Origin: Mobilicoccus caccae
GTDB lineage: Bacteria > Actinomycetota > Actinomycetes > Actinomycetales > Dermatophilaceae
Reading direction: 5' to 3'
NCBI RefSeq assembly: GCF_030161635.1
Contig: NZ_BSUO01000001.1
Span: 2,895,199-2,959,198 of the forward strand
Length of the DNA stretch: 64,000 nucleotides
Shown here: positions 1-10,131 of the stretch, piece by piece
Position numbering within the stretch: the stretch's first letter is position 1
Layout of the letters: each line of letters starts with the position of its first letter
Translations under genes and position numbers: made by a program
Notes under the pieces: model-generated
Told to the model about the DNA's origin: nothing
The model's input: the letters and a program-made list of their open reading frames with translations, nothing else
Database searches by the model: none

Positions 1-103
1 GTGCGGCCGTCCATCGCCTCCGGCGCGTGGGAGGGCATGAGATGTCCTGTTCTCTCGGGGTGGACGACCGGTCTGCGACCGGGTGCCTCGGTGTGAGGTC
101 GGT

Positions 104-292
104 TCAGGGGTGCGGCCGGCGCCGCTGCGTAGCGGCGACGACGAAGGCGGCCACCGCGGAGAGCACCGCGAAACCGACGATGACCCAGGCGAATCCACCC
201 TCACCACCGAGGAGGATCTGCCCGAGGCCGAAGAGGGCCACCAGGGCGAAAGCGAGTCCTGCCACCATCGCCCACCGGTCCGGGGTCAACAT
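104..292 (-). CDS. Small two-helix membrane protein
   Basis: A 62-residue protein made almost entirely of two hydrophobic segments (about residues 8-28 and 34-54), with an Arg-rich cytoplasmic tail (QRRRPHP). The ATG at 292 has a GAGAGG ribosome site 9 bases upstream. It lies 84 bases downstream of the SbcC-like gene on the same strand and may be the last gene of that operon. I recognise no family or function. The first 103 bases of the window, beyond its stop, hold nothing I can assign. Confidence 0.5.
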   Translation of the reverse strand: MLTPDRWAMVAGLAFALVALFGLGQILLGGEGGFAWVIVGFAVLSAVAAFVVAATQRRRPHP

Positions 293-376
293 GTGCGTGC
301 CTCTCGTCTCGTGTGCGTCGGGACCCGCCGATCCTACGGGTGCGGGGGTCGGGGCCGCTCGAGGACGGCGCCGACC

Positions 377-3127
377 TCAGATGCGGATGACCTTGGCATC
401 GGGGATGCCTGCGTACCGCCCGGGCGTGCAGGTGAGCAGGATGATCTGCGCACCGCCGCCGACGAGGGAGAACGCCGAGCAGACCCGTTGCAGGCGTGCG
501 GGATCGGAGTAGCCGAGGGCGTCGTCGAGGATGACCGGGGCCCCGTGCTCGGGATCGACGAGCGAGGCGCACGCCAGGCGGGTGAGGATGGACATCTGTT
601 CCTTGGCTCCCGAGGAGAGCGCCTCGTACGGGATGCGTTCGTCGGCGAGGACGCGGGCCTCGATGGCGAGCGAGGGACCGACCTCCACCTCGAAGTCGGG
701 CCCGTACACGATGCGCCCCAGCCGGGAGACCTCCTTGCCGAACGGTTCCACGTAGGTGCGCACCACCTCGTTGCGGTGCCTGGTCAGGGTTTGGAACAAC
801 GTGCGGGCCGCGCCCGCGCGCCGACGGTAGGAGGCCAGTGCCCGCTCGGCCCGGGCGAGCGCCGATTCGGCCTCGGTCAGACGCTCCGCACGCCCCTGCC
901 CGCCGGCGTGACGCAGCCGCGCCTCGATGGCCAGACGCTCGTCGCGCGTGTCCGCGAACCGGCCGCGCAGCGAGACCGCCGCCGACTCGGCCCCCTCGAG
1001 ACGCACGCGCAGGCTCTCGGGATCGTGCCGGGCCACCTCGGCGACGACGGTCTGCTCACGCTCGGTCGCCTCCGCCAGCAGCGCCTCCGTCTCGCGCACC
1101 CGTTCCGCCAGAGCCGCGTCCGACGCTTTCTCCCGGTCGAGGGCCAGGCGGGAGGACGCCTCGCCCAGCGCCGTCCTGGCCGAGGCCAGGGCCACCTCGG
1201 CCCGCGCCACGGCCAACCGCTCGGCCTCCACGGCCCCGCGCAGGGTGGTGGCCTCGGCGTCCCACCGGGCGATGAGCGCCTCTGCGGCGTCCTCGCGCTC
1301 ACGCGCCTCGGCCGCCACGGTGCGTAGCCGTCTGCGCCCGTCGGCGTCGTCCGTGCCGGTGATCCAGGCGAGGACGGGTGTCACCGCTGCGAGGTCGATC
1401 TCGGCGAGGTCGAGCTCGGTGAGCTCGCCGGCCGCTGCCGGTGCGGTCGGCGCCCCTGCCGTGTCCGTACCGGCCTCGTCGATGCGCCGCGTGAGGAGCT
1501 CGACCGTGTGCTCGTGCAGGTGAGCGACCCGGTCGCGAAGATCTTCGACGCTCTCGCCGCTCAGCGCGCCGCTCAGGGCGCGCTCGGCCTCCTCGAGCGC
1601 GCGGACCGCGTCGTCGTGGGCAGCCGCCGCGGCACGAGCGGCGGCGATGTCGTCCACGCCTGCCTCCGTGAGGAGTTCGGCCAGCCGAGCCTGCGCCGCG
1701 TCGACGGTCTGACCCCGCTCGGCCACTCCCGAGGGCGGGTTCAGCCGCAGCCGGGCGACGCCGGGCAGCACGATCTCGACGGTGTCGCCGAGCACGCCGG
1801 AGCACTCGGCCTGCAGGGTGCGCCTCTCCCCGTCGATCTCGACCTCGAGCCCGGAGACCTCGGGCGTCAGCTGCCACCCGGCGCTGCCCACCCGCCACTC
1901 GGCCCGAGCCAGGTCGACCTCGCGGGCGGCCTCCTCGATCGCTGCCCGCGACCCCGTGAATCGCCTCGCACGGGCGTCTTCTCGCGCCCGCTCGCGTCGC
2001 TCGAGGGCCAGATCGACGCTCCTCGATCGCTCGGCCAGGACGGCCAGATCGTGCAGGTCGGCGACCAGCGCCACATCGGACTCCGCCCGGGACGCGGCCC
2101 GGCGGGCCTCCTTGCGCGCGGCGTGGGCCCGTTCGGCCTCCTCCGTCGCCGAGGCGAGAGCGGCCTGTGCCGGGCCGATGCCGGTGGACAGCTCGTCCAG
2201 ATCGGTCTCGAACCGCCCGACCGCGTCACGCAGGATCGTCACCTCCGCCACGAGGGCGTCACGGGCCTCGACGCGCTCGGCGGCCGCCGCGTGGGACTGC
2301 CGGGCCACCTGCGTCGCCATCCCCAGACGCTCGGCCTCGCGCAGCACCTCCTCCGCGCTCGCCCATTGGTCCTGCAGCTCCTGCAACGCCGCCTCGCCCG
2401 CCGCCACCTGCGCGTCGAGCCGGTCGAGTTCACGCACCGCCTCGGCATGGCGGGCCACGTCGGCGGCGACCTCCTCGACGGCCTTCTCGGCCTCGTCGCG
2501 CAGGTGTCGAGCCTCCTCCACCCGCAGCTCGGCGTCGCGGTACTCACCCGTCGGGCGGCCGGTGGCGGTGAAGAACTCCCGAAAGACGTCCTCGGCGGCC
2601 CGCAGGAGCGAATCGCCTTCTGCGCCGGCGGAGTCGGCCGACTGCCCCGCAGCCCCTTCGAGCGCGTCAGCGAGCGCCGTGCTACCCGAGAGGTCGGTGG
2701 CGCCGAGCGGCGTGGCCTGCATGAGCCGCAGGGCCCGCCACAGGTCGGGATCGGTGGTCTCGGCCAGGATGTCGCGGGCGCGGTCGTGGGCCGCCGACCC
2801 CGTCAGGTCCTCACGGCGTGGGGTGTGCACCGTGAGCACGGTGCCCGGCCGCCGGAACCACTGCTTGCGGTAGGTGAAGCGGTACGGGCCGCTCGTGGCC
2901 TCGACCTCGACGGCGCTCGGCACGTCGAGCCCGACGGGCCGCATCGCCAGCACGTGTCGTTTGCGTGAGGAGTCCTTCTCCTCGAAGAGCAGGTCGAGGG
3001 CCTCGATCATCGTGGTCTTGCCGGCCTCGTTGGCGCCCTCGACGACGACGATGCCCTCGTCGGGGAACACCACCTCGCGGTCGGCAACCCCCTTGATGTG
3101 GGTGAGCGTGAGTCGGTGGATCCTCAT
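377..3127 (-). CDS. SbcC-like AAA ATPase (DNA repair, SMC/Rad50 type)
   Basis: Predicted 916-residue Rad50/SbcC-type ATPase that would work with the adjacent nuclease on DNA ends. The Walker A motif GANEAGKTT is at residues 31-39. The Walker B region VILDDALGYSD and the signature-like LSSGAKEQ are near the C-terminus. Between them lies a very long Glu/Ala/Arg-rich region typical of coiled coil; I see no CxxC zinc hook, unlike Rad50. The start MRIHRLTL at 3127 overlaps the stop of the upstream nuclease gene by 4 bases (ATGA), so the two are translationally coupled. A reading from 3499 adds an Arg-rich N-terminus antisense-like in composition and is rejected. The family is shorter than classical SbcC (about 1000 residues) and fits the actinobacterial AAA/metallophosphoesterase pairs. 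Exact substrate is unknown. Confidence 0.85.
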   Translation of the reverse strand: MRIHRLTLTHIKGVADREVVFPDEGIVVVEGANEAGKTTMIEALDLLFEEKDSSRKRHVLAMRPVGLDVPSAVEVEATSGPYRFTYRKQWFRRPGTVLTVHTPRREDLTGSAAHDRARDILAETTDPDLWRALRLMQATPLGATDLSGSTALADALEGAAGQSADSAGAEGDSLLRAAEDVFREFFTATGRPTGEYRDAELRVEEARHLRDEAEKAVEEVAADVARHAEAVRELDRLDAQVAAGEAALQELQDQWASAEEVLREAERLGMATQVARQSHAAAAERVEARDALVAEVTILRDAVGRFETDLDELSTGIGPAQAALASATEEAERAHAARKEARRAASRAESDVALVADLHDLAVLAERSRSVDLALERRERAREDARARRFTGSRAAIEEAAREVDLARAEWRVGSAGWQLTPEVSGLEVEIDGERRTLQAECSGVLGDTVEIVLPGVARLRLNPPSGVAERGQTVDAAQARLAELLTEAGVDDIAAARAAAAAHDDAVRALEEAERALSGALSGESVEDLRDRVAHLHEHTVELLTRRIDEAGTDTAGAPTAPAAAGELTELDLAEIDLAAVTPVLAWITGTDDADGRRRLRTVAAEAREREDAAEALIARWDAEATTLRGAVEAERLAVARAEVALASARTALGEASSRLALDREKASDAALAERVRETEALLAEATEREQTVVAEVARHDPESLRVRLEGAESAAVSLRGRFADTRDERLAIEARLRHAGGQGRAERLTEAESALARAERALASYRRRAGAARTLFQTLTRHRNEVVRTYVEPFGKEVSRLGRIVYGPDFEVEVGPSLAIEARVLADERIPYEALSSGAKEQMSILTRLACASLVDPEHGAPVILDDALGYSDPARLQRVCSAFSLVGGGAQIILLTCTPGRYAGIPDAKVIRI

Positions 3128-4251
3128 CGCACCGCCAACCGGTACAGGAGCGCCAGGGCGTCGCGCGCGTGCGGGTCGCCGTTCTCGTCGTCGGCCTGCC
3201 CGGCCAGGTCCTCGACCGAGTGCGCGACGAAGCCGCCGACGCCGAGGTCGGCCAGTTCGTCGCGGTCGACGACCACCGCCACGTCGTCGTGCCCCTCCCA
3301 GGTGAGTCGCGCGGCCAGGCTCTGTTCCCACCGCTCGAGGAGGTCGTCGAGGCGGGCCTTGTCGGCGAGGGTCAACGTGCCGATCAGCGCCGTCCGGACC
3401 ACCGTGCGGTCCTTGGGATCGATGGCCGAGAACTCCGCGTCGAGATCGTCGAGGTCTTCGGCCGTGTCGACGTGCCTGCGCATCGTGGTGAACGTCCACG
3501 TGCCCACACGATGGGGGTGGACCTCGTGGCCGTGCCGGTCGACGTCGACCACGAGCACGTCACCCGGGATCTCCTCGCGGAACGCCGTGACCTCCGGCGT
3601 GCCGGAGAAGTGCACGCGACCGGTGCGGCCCACCGACAACCGGGAGTGACGGTCGCCCAGCGCCACGTGGTGCAGGCACCCCTCGTCGACGGCCGCCTCG
3701 AGATCGGCGAGACGGATGAGCGCCGGAGACCGCTCGTCGGGACTGAGGACGTCGACCGGACCGTGCGCCAACAGGATTCGCGTCACGCCCTCGCCGGGAG
3801 GATCGGCGGCGCGCACGGCGTCGGCCGCGAGGTCGCTCAGGGCCGGCTTGGCGAACCAGGGTGCGGCGAGGATCTCGACCCCCGCGGCGACCTGGTGCAC
3901 GCCGGCCGCATCGAGGACGACGACGTTGGGCGGGCAGTCCCGCCGGAAGATCGACGAGGTGTACACGGAGGCCGCGTCGAGCGGATCGTGGTTGCCCGGC
4001 AGGAGGTACACCGGGCACGGGATGCCGCCCATCGCCTCCAGCGATCGCGCGACCGTGCGCGCGGAGACGAGGTTGGAGTCGAACACGTCGCCCGACACCA
4101 GCACGAAGTCGCAGCGTTCGCGGCCGGCGACCTCACCGATCGCGCGGATGGCGTCGATGCGGGCCGCGGTGTACCGCGCCTGTGCCTCGCCCTCGAGGAA
4201 ATGGCGGGTCATGCCCAGCTGCCAGTCGCTCGTCTGCAGGAACCGCACCAT
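3124..4251 (-). CDS. SbcD-like metallophosphoesterase / DNA exonuclease
   Basis: Predicted 375-residue calcineurin-like phosphoesterase of the SbcD/Mre11 type. It begins MVRFLQTSDWQLG; the first metal motif is D-W-Q rather than the usual D-x-H, a variation I believe occurs in this DNA-repair subfamily. Further metal motifs are SGDVFDS, LLPGNHD and the late LLAHGP and ALGDRH. The start at 4251 is chosen because GGAGGTGA lies 6 bases upstream; the longer reading from 4350 has no such site. It overlaps the SbcC-like gene by 4 bases, so the pair probably forms a nuclease-ATPase complex for DNA end processing. Confidence 0.85.
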   Translation of the reverse strand: MVRFLQTSDWQLGMTRHFLEGEAQARYTAARIDAIRAIGEVAGRERCDFVLVSGDVFDSNLVSARTVARSLEAMGGIPCPVYLLPGNHDPLDAASVYTSSIFRRDCPPNVVVLDAAGVHQVAAGVEILAAPWFAKPALSDLAADAVRAADPPGEGVTRILLAHGPVDVLSPDERSPALIRLADLEAAVDEGCLHHVALGDRHSRLSVGRTGRVHFSGTPEVTAFREEIPGDVLVVDVDRHGHEVHPHRVGTWTFTTMRRHVDTAEDLDDLDAEFSAIDPKDRTVVRTALIGTLTLADKARLDDLLERWEQSLAARLTWEGHDDVAVVVDRDELADLGVGGFVAHSVEDLAGQADDENGDPHARDALALLYRLAVR

Positions 4252-4460
4252 GCCCGTCACCTCCGTCGTTCTCGTCGTCGCCGGTCGTGGGACCTCGGCC
4301 ATCGCAGGGGTCGTGGATCGGGCGGCGAGCCGCTCGGTGGACGTGCCCACCGACCCGACTCCTGCCCGACTCTCGCCCCACTCCTCCGACCGATGCCATC
4401 AGGCTAGTGGTCACCACCGACAAGCCTCATGACCTGCTGGTTCGCAGGTGTGTCGCTGCG

Positions 4461-5417
4461 TCAGGGGCGACCGTAGGTCACGTTCGAACTCCAGATCTTG
4501 TGCAGACCCGTCGTCTTGCCCCGGCGGGGTGCGTCGTACATCCGCCCGTCGCCCGCGTAGATCCCGACGTGGTGTGCCGGGCTGCCGAAGAACACCAGAT
4601 CACCGGGGCGAGGCGTGCTCACCCGCCGCGTGGCGCGCTGCTGCTGAGCGGCCGTGCGCGGCAGGTCGACCCCCGCCTTGTCGAAGACGTGGCGCGTGAA
4701 TCCCGAGCAGTCGAACCCCCGGGTCGTGGTGCCACCCCACACGTACGGAATGCCCGACAGACCCGCCGCGATGTCGAGGACGCGATCCGCGCGCGACGAC
4801 GCGGGAGCCGTCTTGGACTCGGCCTTGGGCTTCGGCTTGGGCTTCGGCGCGGGTTTCGGCTTGGGCGCAGGGTTCGACGTCGGCTTCGGTGTGGCCGTGC
4901 GGGTCGGCCGGGGCGTGGGTGGCGCCTCGGTCGGTGTGTCCGTCGGGACGCGCGTCGGCGCGGGCTCGGGGGCCGGCGCCACGGTCGTGGTCGGCGACGG
5001 AGACGAGGGTGTGGAGGTGGGTGCCGGTGTCGGGGTGGGGGCGAACGACGGGATCGAGGTCGACGAGGTCGGTGCCGCCGAACCCGTCTCCTCGGGTGGT
5101 GACGTGCTCGGCGTCCCTGGCGGCGCCTCCTCGGCCGGGAGCGCGGGGACGGCGGGTTCCGGCACCGACGGTGGGTGTTCGGGCGGACGGGGCTCGGTGA
5201 ACTCCGGCTCCCAGGCCGGGTCGGCCGCGGGCATCGGGGGTGGGAGAGCGGGCGGCGCCGGATCCGCGATGGCCGGGTCGACCACCGCGTTGAGCAGCCC
5301 GGCGCTGACGACGGCGATCATGCCGGCCTGCGCGGCCCGGGCGCCGCGTGATCCGGTGACGATCCGCGGCGACCGATGTCGCCCCACGTACCGGACGTTC
5401 CTGGACTGGCTGGACAT
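4461..5417 (-). CDS. Secreted NlpC/P60 peptidoglycan endopeptidase
   Basis: Predicted 318-residue exported cell-wall hydrolase. An N-terminal basic stretch and hydrophobic segment (AQAGMIAVVSAGLLNAV, about residues 30-46) look like a signal peptide. A long Pro/Thr/Ser-rich linker follows, ending in repeated Lys-Pro pairs. The C-terminal 110 residues are an NlpC/P60 domain with catalytic Cys in DCSGF, His in HHVGIY and the conserved PGDLVFF. Such enzymes cut D-glutamyl-diaminopimelate bonds in peptidoglycan stem peptides. The ATG at 5417 has an AAGGGC ribosome site; a longer reading from 5717 runs through the leader and is not supported. Confidence 0.88.
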   Translation of the reverse strand: MSSQSRNVRYVGRHRSPRIVTGSRGARAAQAGMIAVVSAGLLNAVVDPAIADPAPPALPPPMPAADPAWEPEFTEPRPPEHPPSVPEPAVPALPAEEAPPGTPSTSPPEETGSAAPTSSTSIPSFAPTPTPAPTSTPSSPSPTTTVAPAPEPAPTRVPTDTPTEAPPTPRPTRTATPKPTSNPAPKPKPAPKPKPKPKAESKTAPASSRADRVLDIAAGLSGIPYVWGGTTTRGFDCSGFTRHVFDKAGVDLPRTAAQQQRATRRVSTPRPGDLVFFGSPAHHVGIYAGDGRMYDAPRRGKTTGLHKIWSSNVTYGRP

Positions 5418-5650
5418 GGCCGCCCTTCGCGCCTCGCGTACGACTCCGGGCAGGGCCCATCGCGATGCGGGGAGGCATCGTGACGTGGTGGATGGCCCGG
5501 CCGGAGCGGCCCGATGGGCGGCGGTGCCGCTCCTGCCGAGGCATGGGTCTGGTGTCCGTCGCCGGCGGCAGGATCGGGCGGACCGGGCGGAGTCGGCGCG
5601 AACGGCGACGACACCCGAAAAGCTAGCCGCGGGGGCCGTGGTCCCGCTCC
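5418..5650 (-). promoter_or_regulatory. Structured 5' leader of the NlpC/P60 gene (unidentified)
   Basis: The roughly 370-base gene-free stretch between the regulator and the NlpC/P60 gene contains strong potential RNA structure on the minus strand. Arms at 5551-5563 and 5604-5615 pair over 12 bases with one bulge; a second 8-base stem (GGAGCGGC/GCCGCTCC) lies nearer the gene. Actinobacterial cell-wall hydrolases often carry c-di-AMP riboswitches, but I could not match the conserved riboswitch core here, so the class is left open. It could also be a promoter region with incidental GC-rich pairing. Confidence 0.3.
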
Positions 5651-5787
5651 CGTCATCCACAGGCCCGGCCGGGGTGGGGACGACCGGTGCGCGAGCCGCC
5701 GAGCGCGACGAGAGCACCCGACAGCGATGCGGGGACGTCTCTCCCGATCAGTCGTGAGGGATCAGAAGGCCGCGCGGGTCGAGCCGC

Positions 5788-6462
5788 TCAGGCCGGCGAG
5801 CCGAACAGGTACCCCGACTGGCCGCCGTCGATCGTCACCGCTCCGGACGGGCCGGCGAGGTCGATCCGGTCGTCGGCGCGGGTGATCGACACCGTGGCAC
5901 CGGGCTCGATCCCGGCGGACGACATGCGTTCGAGCAGGTCGTTGTCGCTCTGCAGCGGCTCACCCACGCGGAGGACGACGAATCGCGTCGCACCCGGGTG
6001 GTCGGCCATCGACGTCATCCGCTCGCCGTTGCCGGTGGCGGTGATGCCGAGCTCGTCCAGGCCCGGGACGGGGTTGCCGTAGGGGCTGACCTGCACCTCG
6101 TCCAGCAGCGTGAGGATCTTGCGCTCGACGCGCTCGCTCATCACGTGCTCCCAGCGGCAGGCCTCGTCGTGCACGTAGGGGTACTCCAGGCCGATGACGT
6201 CGCGCAGCAGCCGCTCGGCGAGCCGGTGCTTGCGCATGACGCGCGTGGCGAGGCGCCGGCCGGTCTCGGAGAGTTCGATGCTGCGGTCGGGCTGCACCGA
6301 CAGCAGCCCGTCGCGCTCCATGCGCGCCACGGTCTGGGAGACCGTGGGGCCGGAATGTCCCAGCCGGTCGACGATGCGCGCGCGCAAGACCTGCACACCT
6401 TCTTCTTCGAGTTCGAAGACCGTGCGCAGGTACATCTCGGTGGTGTCGATCAGGTCGGTCAC
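5788..6462 (-). CDS. dtxR: DtxR/IdeR-family metal-dependent repressor
   Basis: Predicted 224-residue iron (or manganese) sensing repressor, close in sequence and numbering to DtxR. The N-terminal winged helix reads TTEMYLRTVF...SGPTVSQTVARMERDGLL. Metal ligands line up with DtxR: Met10, Cys102, Glu105 and His106 for the primary site, His79, Glu83 and His98 for the ancillary site. A C-terminal SH3-like domain follows. With iron it should dimerise and repress uptake genes. I found no clear IdeR box in this window, so its targets are elsewhere. Whether it senses iron or manganese cannot be settled by sequence, though Cys102 favours the iron type. Confidence 0.9.
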   Translation of the reverse strand: MTDLIDTTEMYLRTVFELEEEGVQVLRARIVDRLGHSGPTVSQTVARMERDGLLSVQPDRSIELSETGRRLATRVMRKHRLAERLLRDVIGLEYPYVHDEACRWEHVMSERVERKILTLLDEVQVSPYGNPVPGLDELGITATGNGERMTSMADHPGATRFVVLRVGEPLQSDNDLLERMSSAGIEPGATVSITRADDRIDLAGPSGAVTIDGGQSGYLFGSPA

Positions 6463-6569
6463 GCCCCAAGCATGGCATCCTCACGCCCCACAGGCACGGA
6501 CAGCACGCTGGACCGTGGGCCCGGATCGACGGCTTTTTCGCCACTCGGTGTGATCTGGCCCGGATGCTC

Positions 6570-6598
6570 TTGTCGAACAAGCAGATCCGCTCTAACAT
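6570..6598 (+). promoter_or_regulatory. Sigma70-type promoter of the small RNA
   Basis: TTGTCG at 6570-6575 and TAACAT at 6593-6598 are separated by exactly 17 bases, a good housekeeping promoter for a high-GC genome. The -35 lies inside a small palindrome (CTTGT-CGA-ACAAG), a possible operator. The expected transcript start is near 6605, and no protein gene follows before the terminator at 6715-6748. Confidence 0.55.
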
Positions 6599-6604
6599 TC
6601 AGCT

Positions 6605-6755
6605 GGCGGAGTCGCCGGTGTGGAACCCCCGACCACATCGATTTTGACTCTTCCGAGCACAACACCGGCTTCCCCTGGCCGGCACCGTGTCGACTTCCCC
6701 CGGGTCGCCACGGAAACGGCGAGGTCGTTCCCCGACGACCTCGCCGTTCTTATTG
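6605..6755 (+). ncRNA. Small RNA with C-rich hairpin loops (6C-like)
   Basis: The 440-base gap between dtxR and the next gene contains a complete small transcription unit. After the promoter, hairpin 1 (6616-6640) has an 8-base stem and the loop AACCCCCGA. Hairpin 2 (6685-6713) has a 9-base-pair stem with one mismatch and the loop TTCCCCCGG. A smaller CCGGC/GCCGG hairpin with a TTCCCCTG loop lies between them, and a perfect 14-base-pair terminator ends the unit. Two hairpins with cytosine-rich loops followed by a terminator is the hallmark of the actinobacterial 6C RNA. The loops here have five consecutive C rather than six or more, so it may be a variant or an unrelated RNA of similar design. 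Exact ends are inferred. Confidence 0.5.
6715..6748 (+). terminator. Intrinsic terminator of the small RNA
   Basis: Perfect 14-base-pair hairpin (arms 6715-6728 and 6735-6748, loop TCCCCG) followed by CTTATTG. No plus-strand protein gene lies upstream, which supports a separate RNA transcript ending here. Confidence 0.7.
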
Positions 6756-6901
6756 TCCCGGCACGGACGGACACCGCGGGGCCAGTGCCTGCCGCCCTCA
6801 CCACCGTCGCCGCAGCCCGGCACGCAGCCGGGCGTCCCGGCGGGCACGACGGCTCCCAGTAGGCTGGCCGTGACCAGCACCCGATGCAGGAGGCCTGCCG
6901 A

Positions 6902-7354
6902 ATGACGTCTCGACAGCGCGCGATCCGCCGGCTCTTGAGTCTCGGCGTGAAGTACGCCCCGCTCGCGTACGAGGGGTTGCGCCGGGGGCGGGTGCCTGCT
7001 CAGCAGTTCGCCGAGCGGCAGGTGAGCCGTCGCAACGCTCGGAGCATCGCCCTGGAGCACGCCGCGCATCTCGTCGACGGGTCGGTTCTGCCTGTGTACG
7101 ACGGCGACCAGCGGGTCTGGGTGGTCTTCAGCGGCGACCGTCCGGTGGGGACGCACCCCGTGGTCTTGACACCGCTGGCGGAGCTCCTTGCGCACTACGA
7201 CCTGGGCAAACGCGTGACTCCTCCGGCACCGACGCGAGGGCGCCGCGGACGTTCCGGGCGGGCCGACTCCACCGGCGGCGCGACGGGTTCGCCGGGACCG
7301 CAGGACGGCGACGGAGGCGTGGCCGGTCACGGCGGGAGCCACCGGCCGAGCTGA
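6902..7354 (+). CDS. Hypothetical protein, basic with Gly/Arg-rich tail
   Basis: A 150-residue protein. The ATG at 6902 has AGGAGG 8 bases upstream. The N-terminal 110 residues are mixed helical with many Arg residues (TSRQRAIRRLLSLGVKYAPLAYEGLRRGRVPA) and contain a patch VWVVFSGDRPVGTHPVV. The last 40 residues are Gly/Asp/Arg-rich low complexity and probably disordered. I do not recognise the family. It sits just upstream of the citrate synthase on the same strand, but a CRP-type site between them suggests separate promoters. Confidence 0.65.
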   Translation: MTSRQRAIRRLLSLGVKYAPLAYEGLRRGRVPAQQFAERQVSRRNARSIALEHAAHLVDGSVLPVYDGDQRVWVVFSGDRPVGTHPVVLTPLAELLAHYDLGKRVTPPAPTRGRRGRSGRADSTGGATGSPGPQDGDGGVAGHGGSHRPS

Positions 7355-7360
7355 CCGGGT

Positions 7361-7376
7361 CGTGACATCGATCACA
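7361..7376. promoter_or_regulatory. CRP/GlxR-type binding site before citrate synthase
   Basis: CGTGACATCGATCACA matches the cAMP-receptor-type consensus TGTGA-N6-TCACA in nine of ten positions. It ends 21 bases before the ATG of the citrate synthase. A CAGAAT sequence at 7384-7389 could be the -10 of a nearly leaderless transcript. GlxR/CRP control of citrate synthase genes is known in actinobacteria; the direction of control here is not known. Confidence 0.5.
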
Positions 7377-7396
7377 CACTTGGCAGAATCGACCTC

Positions 7397-9701
<2,305 letters not shown>

Positions 9702-9860
9702 GACCGGGCCAGAGCGGAGAGCCCTCCCCAGCCGCCGCAGAACGAGCGCCCACCACCACCTGACCGAGGCGACCACCACCGGCCCGAGGCCATGCCGACA
9801 GCCGCCGGATCGAGACACGGGTAGTACCGCAACACGACAGCGAACGGGAACCACAGGTGT

Positions 9861-9947
9861 CGCCCCGGTGCGTCCCTCACCCCGGCCCGACTGACAGCCG
9901 GGAACTCACAGACGACGCCAGGCCGGGGTGAGGGGCGCACCGGGGCG
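9861..9947. repeat. Long inverted repeat downstream of serC
   Basis: Arms of 27 bases at 9861-9887 and 9921-9947 are complementary with one mismatch and enclose 33 bases. It lies in the 335-base gap between serC and the next (minus-strand) small ORF and could act as a transcription end for serC, but its length and large loop are unusual for an ordinary terminator. No ORF of note is present in this gap. Confidence 0.6.
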
Positions 9948-9975
9948 GCACACAGCCTGTGCGACGAAGGCGCAG

Positions 9976-10016
9976 GGCTCGGTGGGACCCCGACGAAGTC
10001 CGGGTCCCGCCGAGCC
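9976..10016. terminator. Hairpin between serC and the permease locus
   Basis: 15-base arms (9976-9990 and 10002-10016, one G-T pair) with an 11-base loop. It stands between convergent genes, 29 bases past the long inverted repeat, and just downstream of the small peptide gene read on the minus strand. It has no T-run, so the terminator role is inferred from position and stem strength. Confidence 0.5.
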
Positions 10017-10036
10017 CGGAGGTGAGGAGCACAGGC

Positions 10037-10119
10037 CTAAAAAAGTGGCGCGATCACGACGGCGAGCAGCATGGCGGCCAGGGCGACGATGACGACGACG
10101 CGTCGGACTCGGGGGTCAT
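10037..10119 (-). CDS. 27-residue hydrophobic peptide, frame broken by one base
   Basis: Twelve bases after the permease stop is ATGACC followed by a run of five C. As given, the frame fails, but with six C it reads a basic start (MTPRVRRVV) and one hydrophobic helix (VIVALAAMLLAVVIAPLF) to a TAG at 10037. The same one-base loss in C runs affects the neighbouring permease. Tiny single-helix proteins beside a transporter may be accessory subunits, but I know no family for this one. It is too short to be certain. Confidence 0.4.
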
Positions 10120-10131
10120 GGGGTCAGCCTG

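Noticed and set aside
83-1327. Long plus-strand ORF opposite the SbcC-like gene (and similar ones at 1508-2968 and 3169-4407)
   Set aside because: Low-complexity, Arg/Gly/Pro-rich translations that mirror the real minus-strand coding sequence in high-GC DNA; no family features.
5418-5650. c-di-AMP (ydaO) riboswitch before the NlpC/P60 gene
   Set aside because: The stem-rich leader fits by context but I could not find the conserved GGGGACCCA-like and GCTAACC segments in order; left as an unidentified leader.
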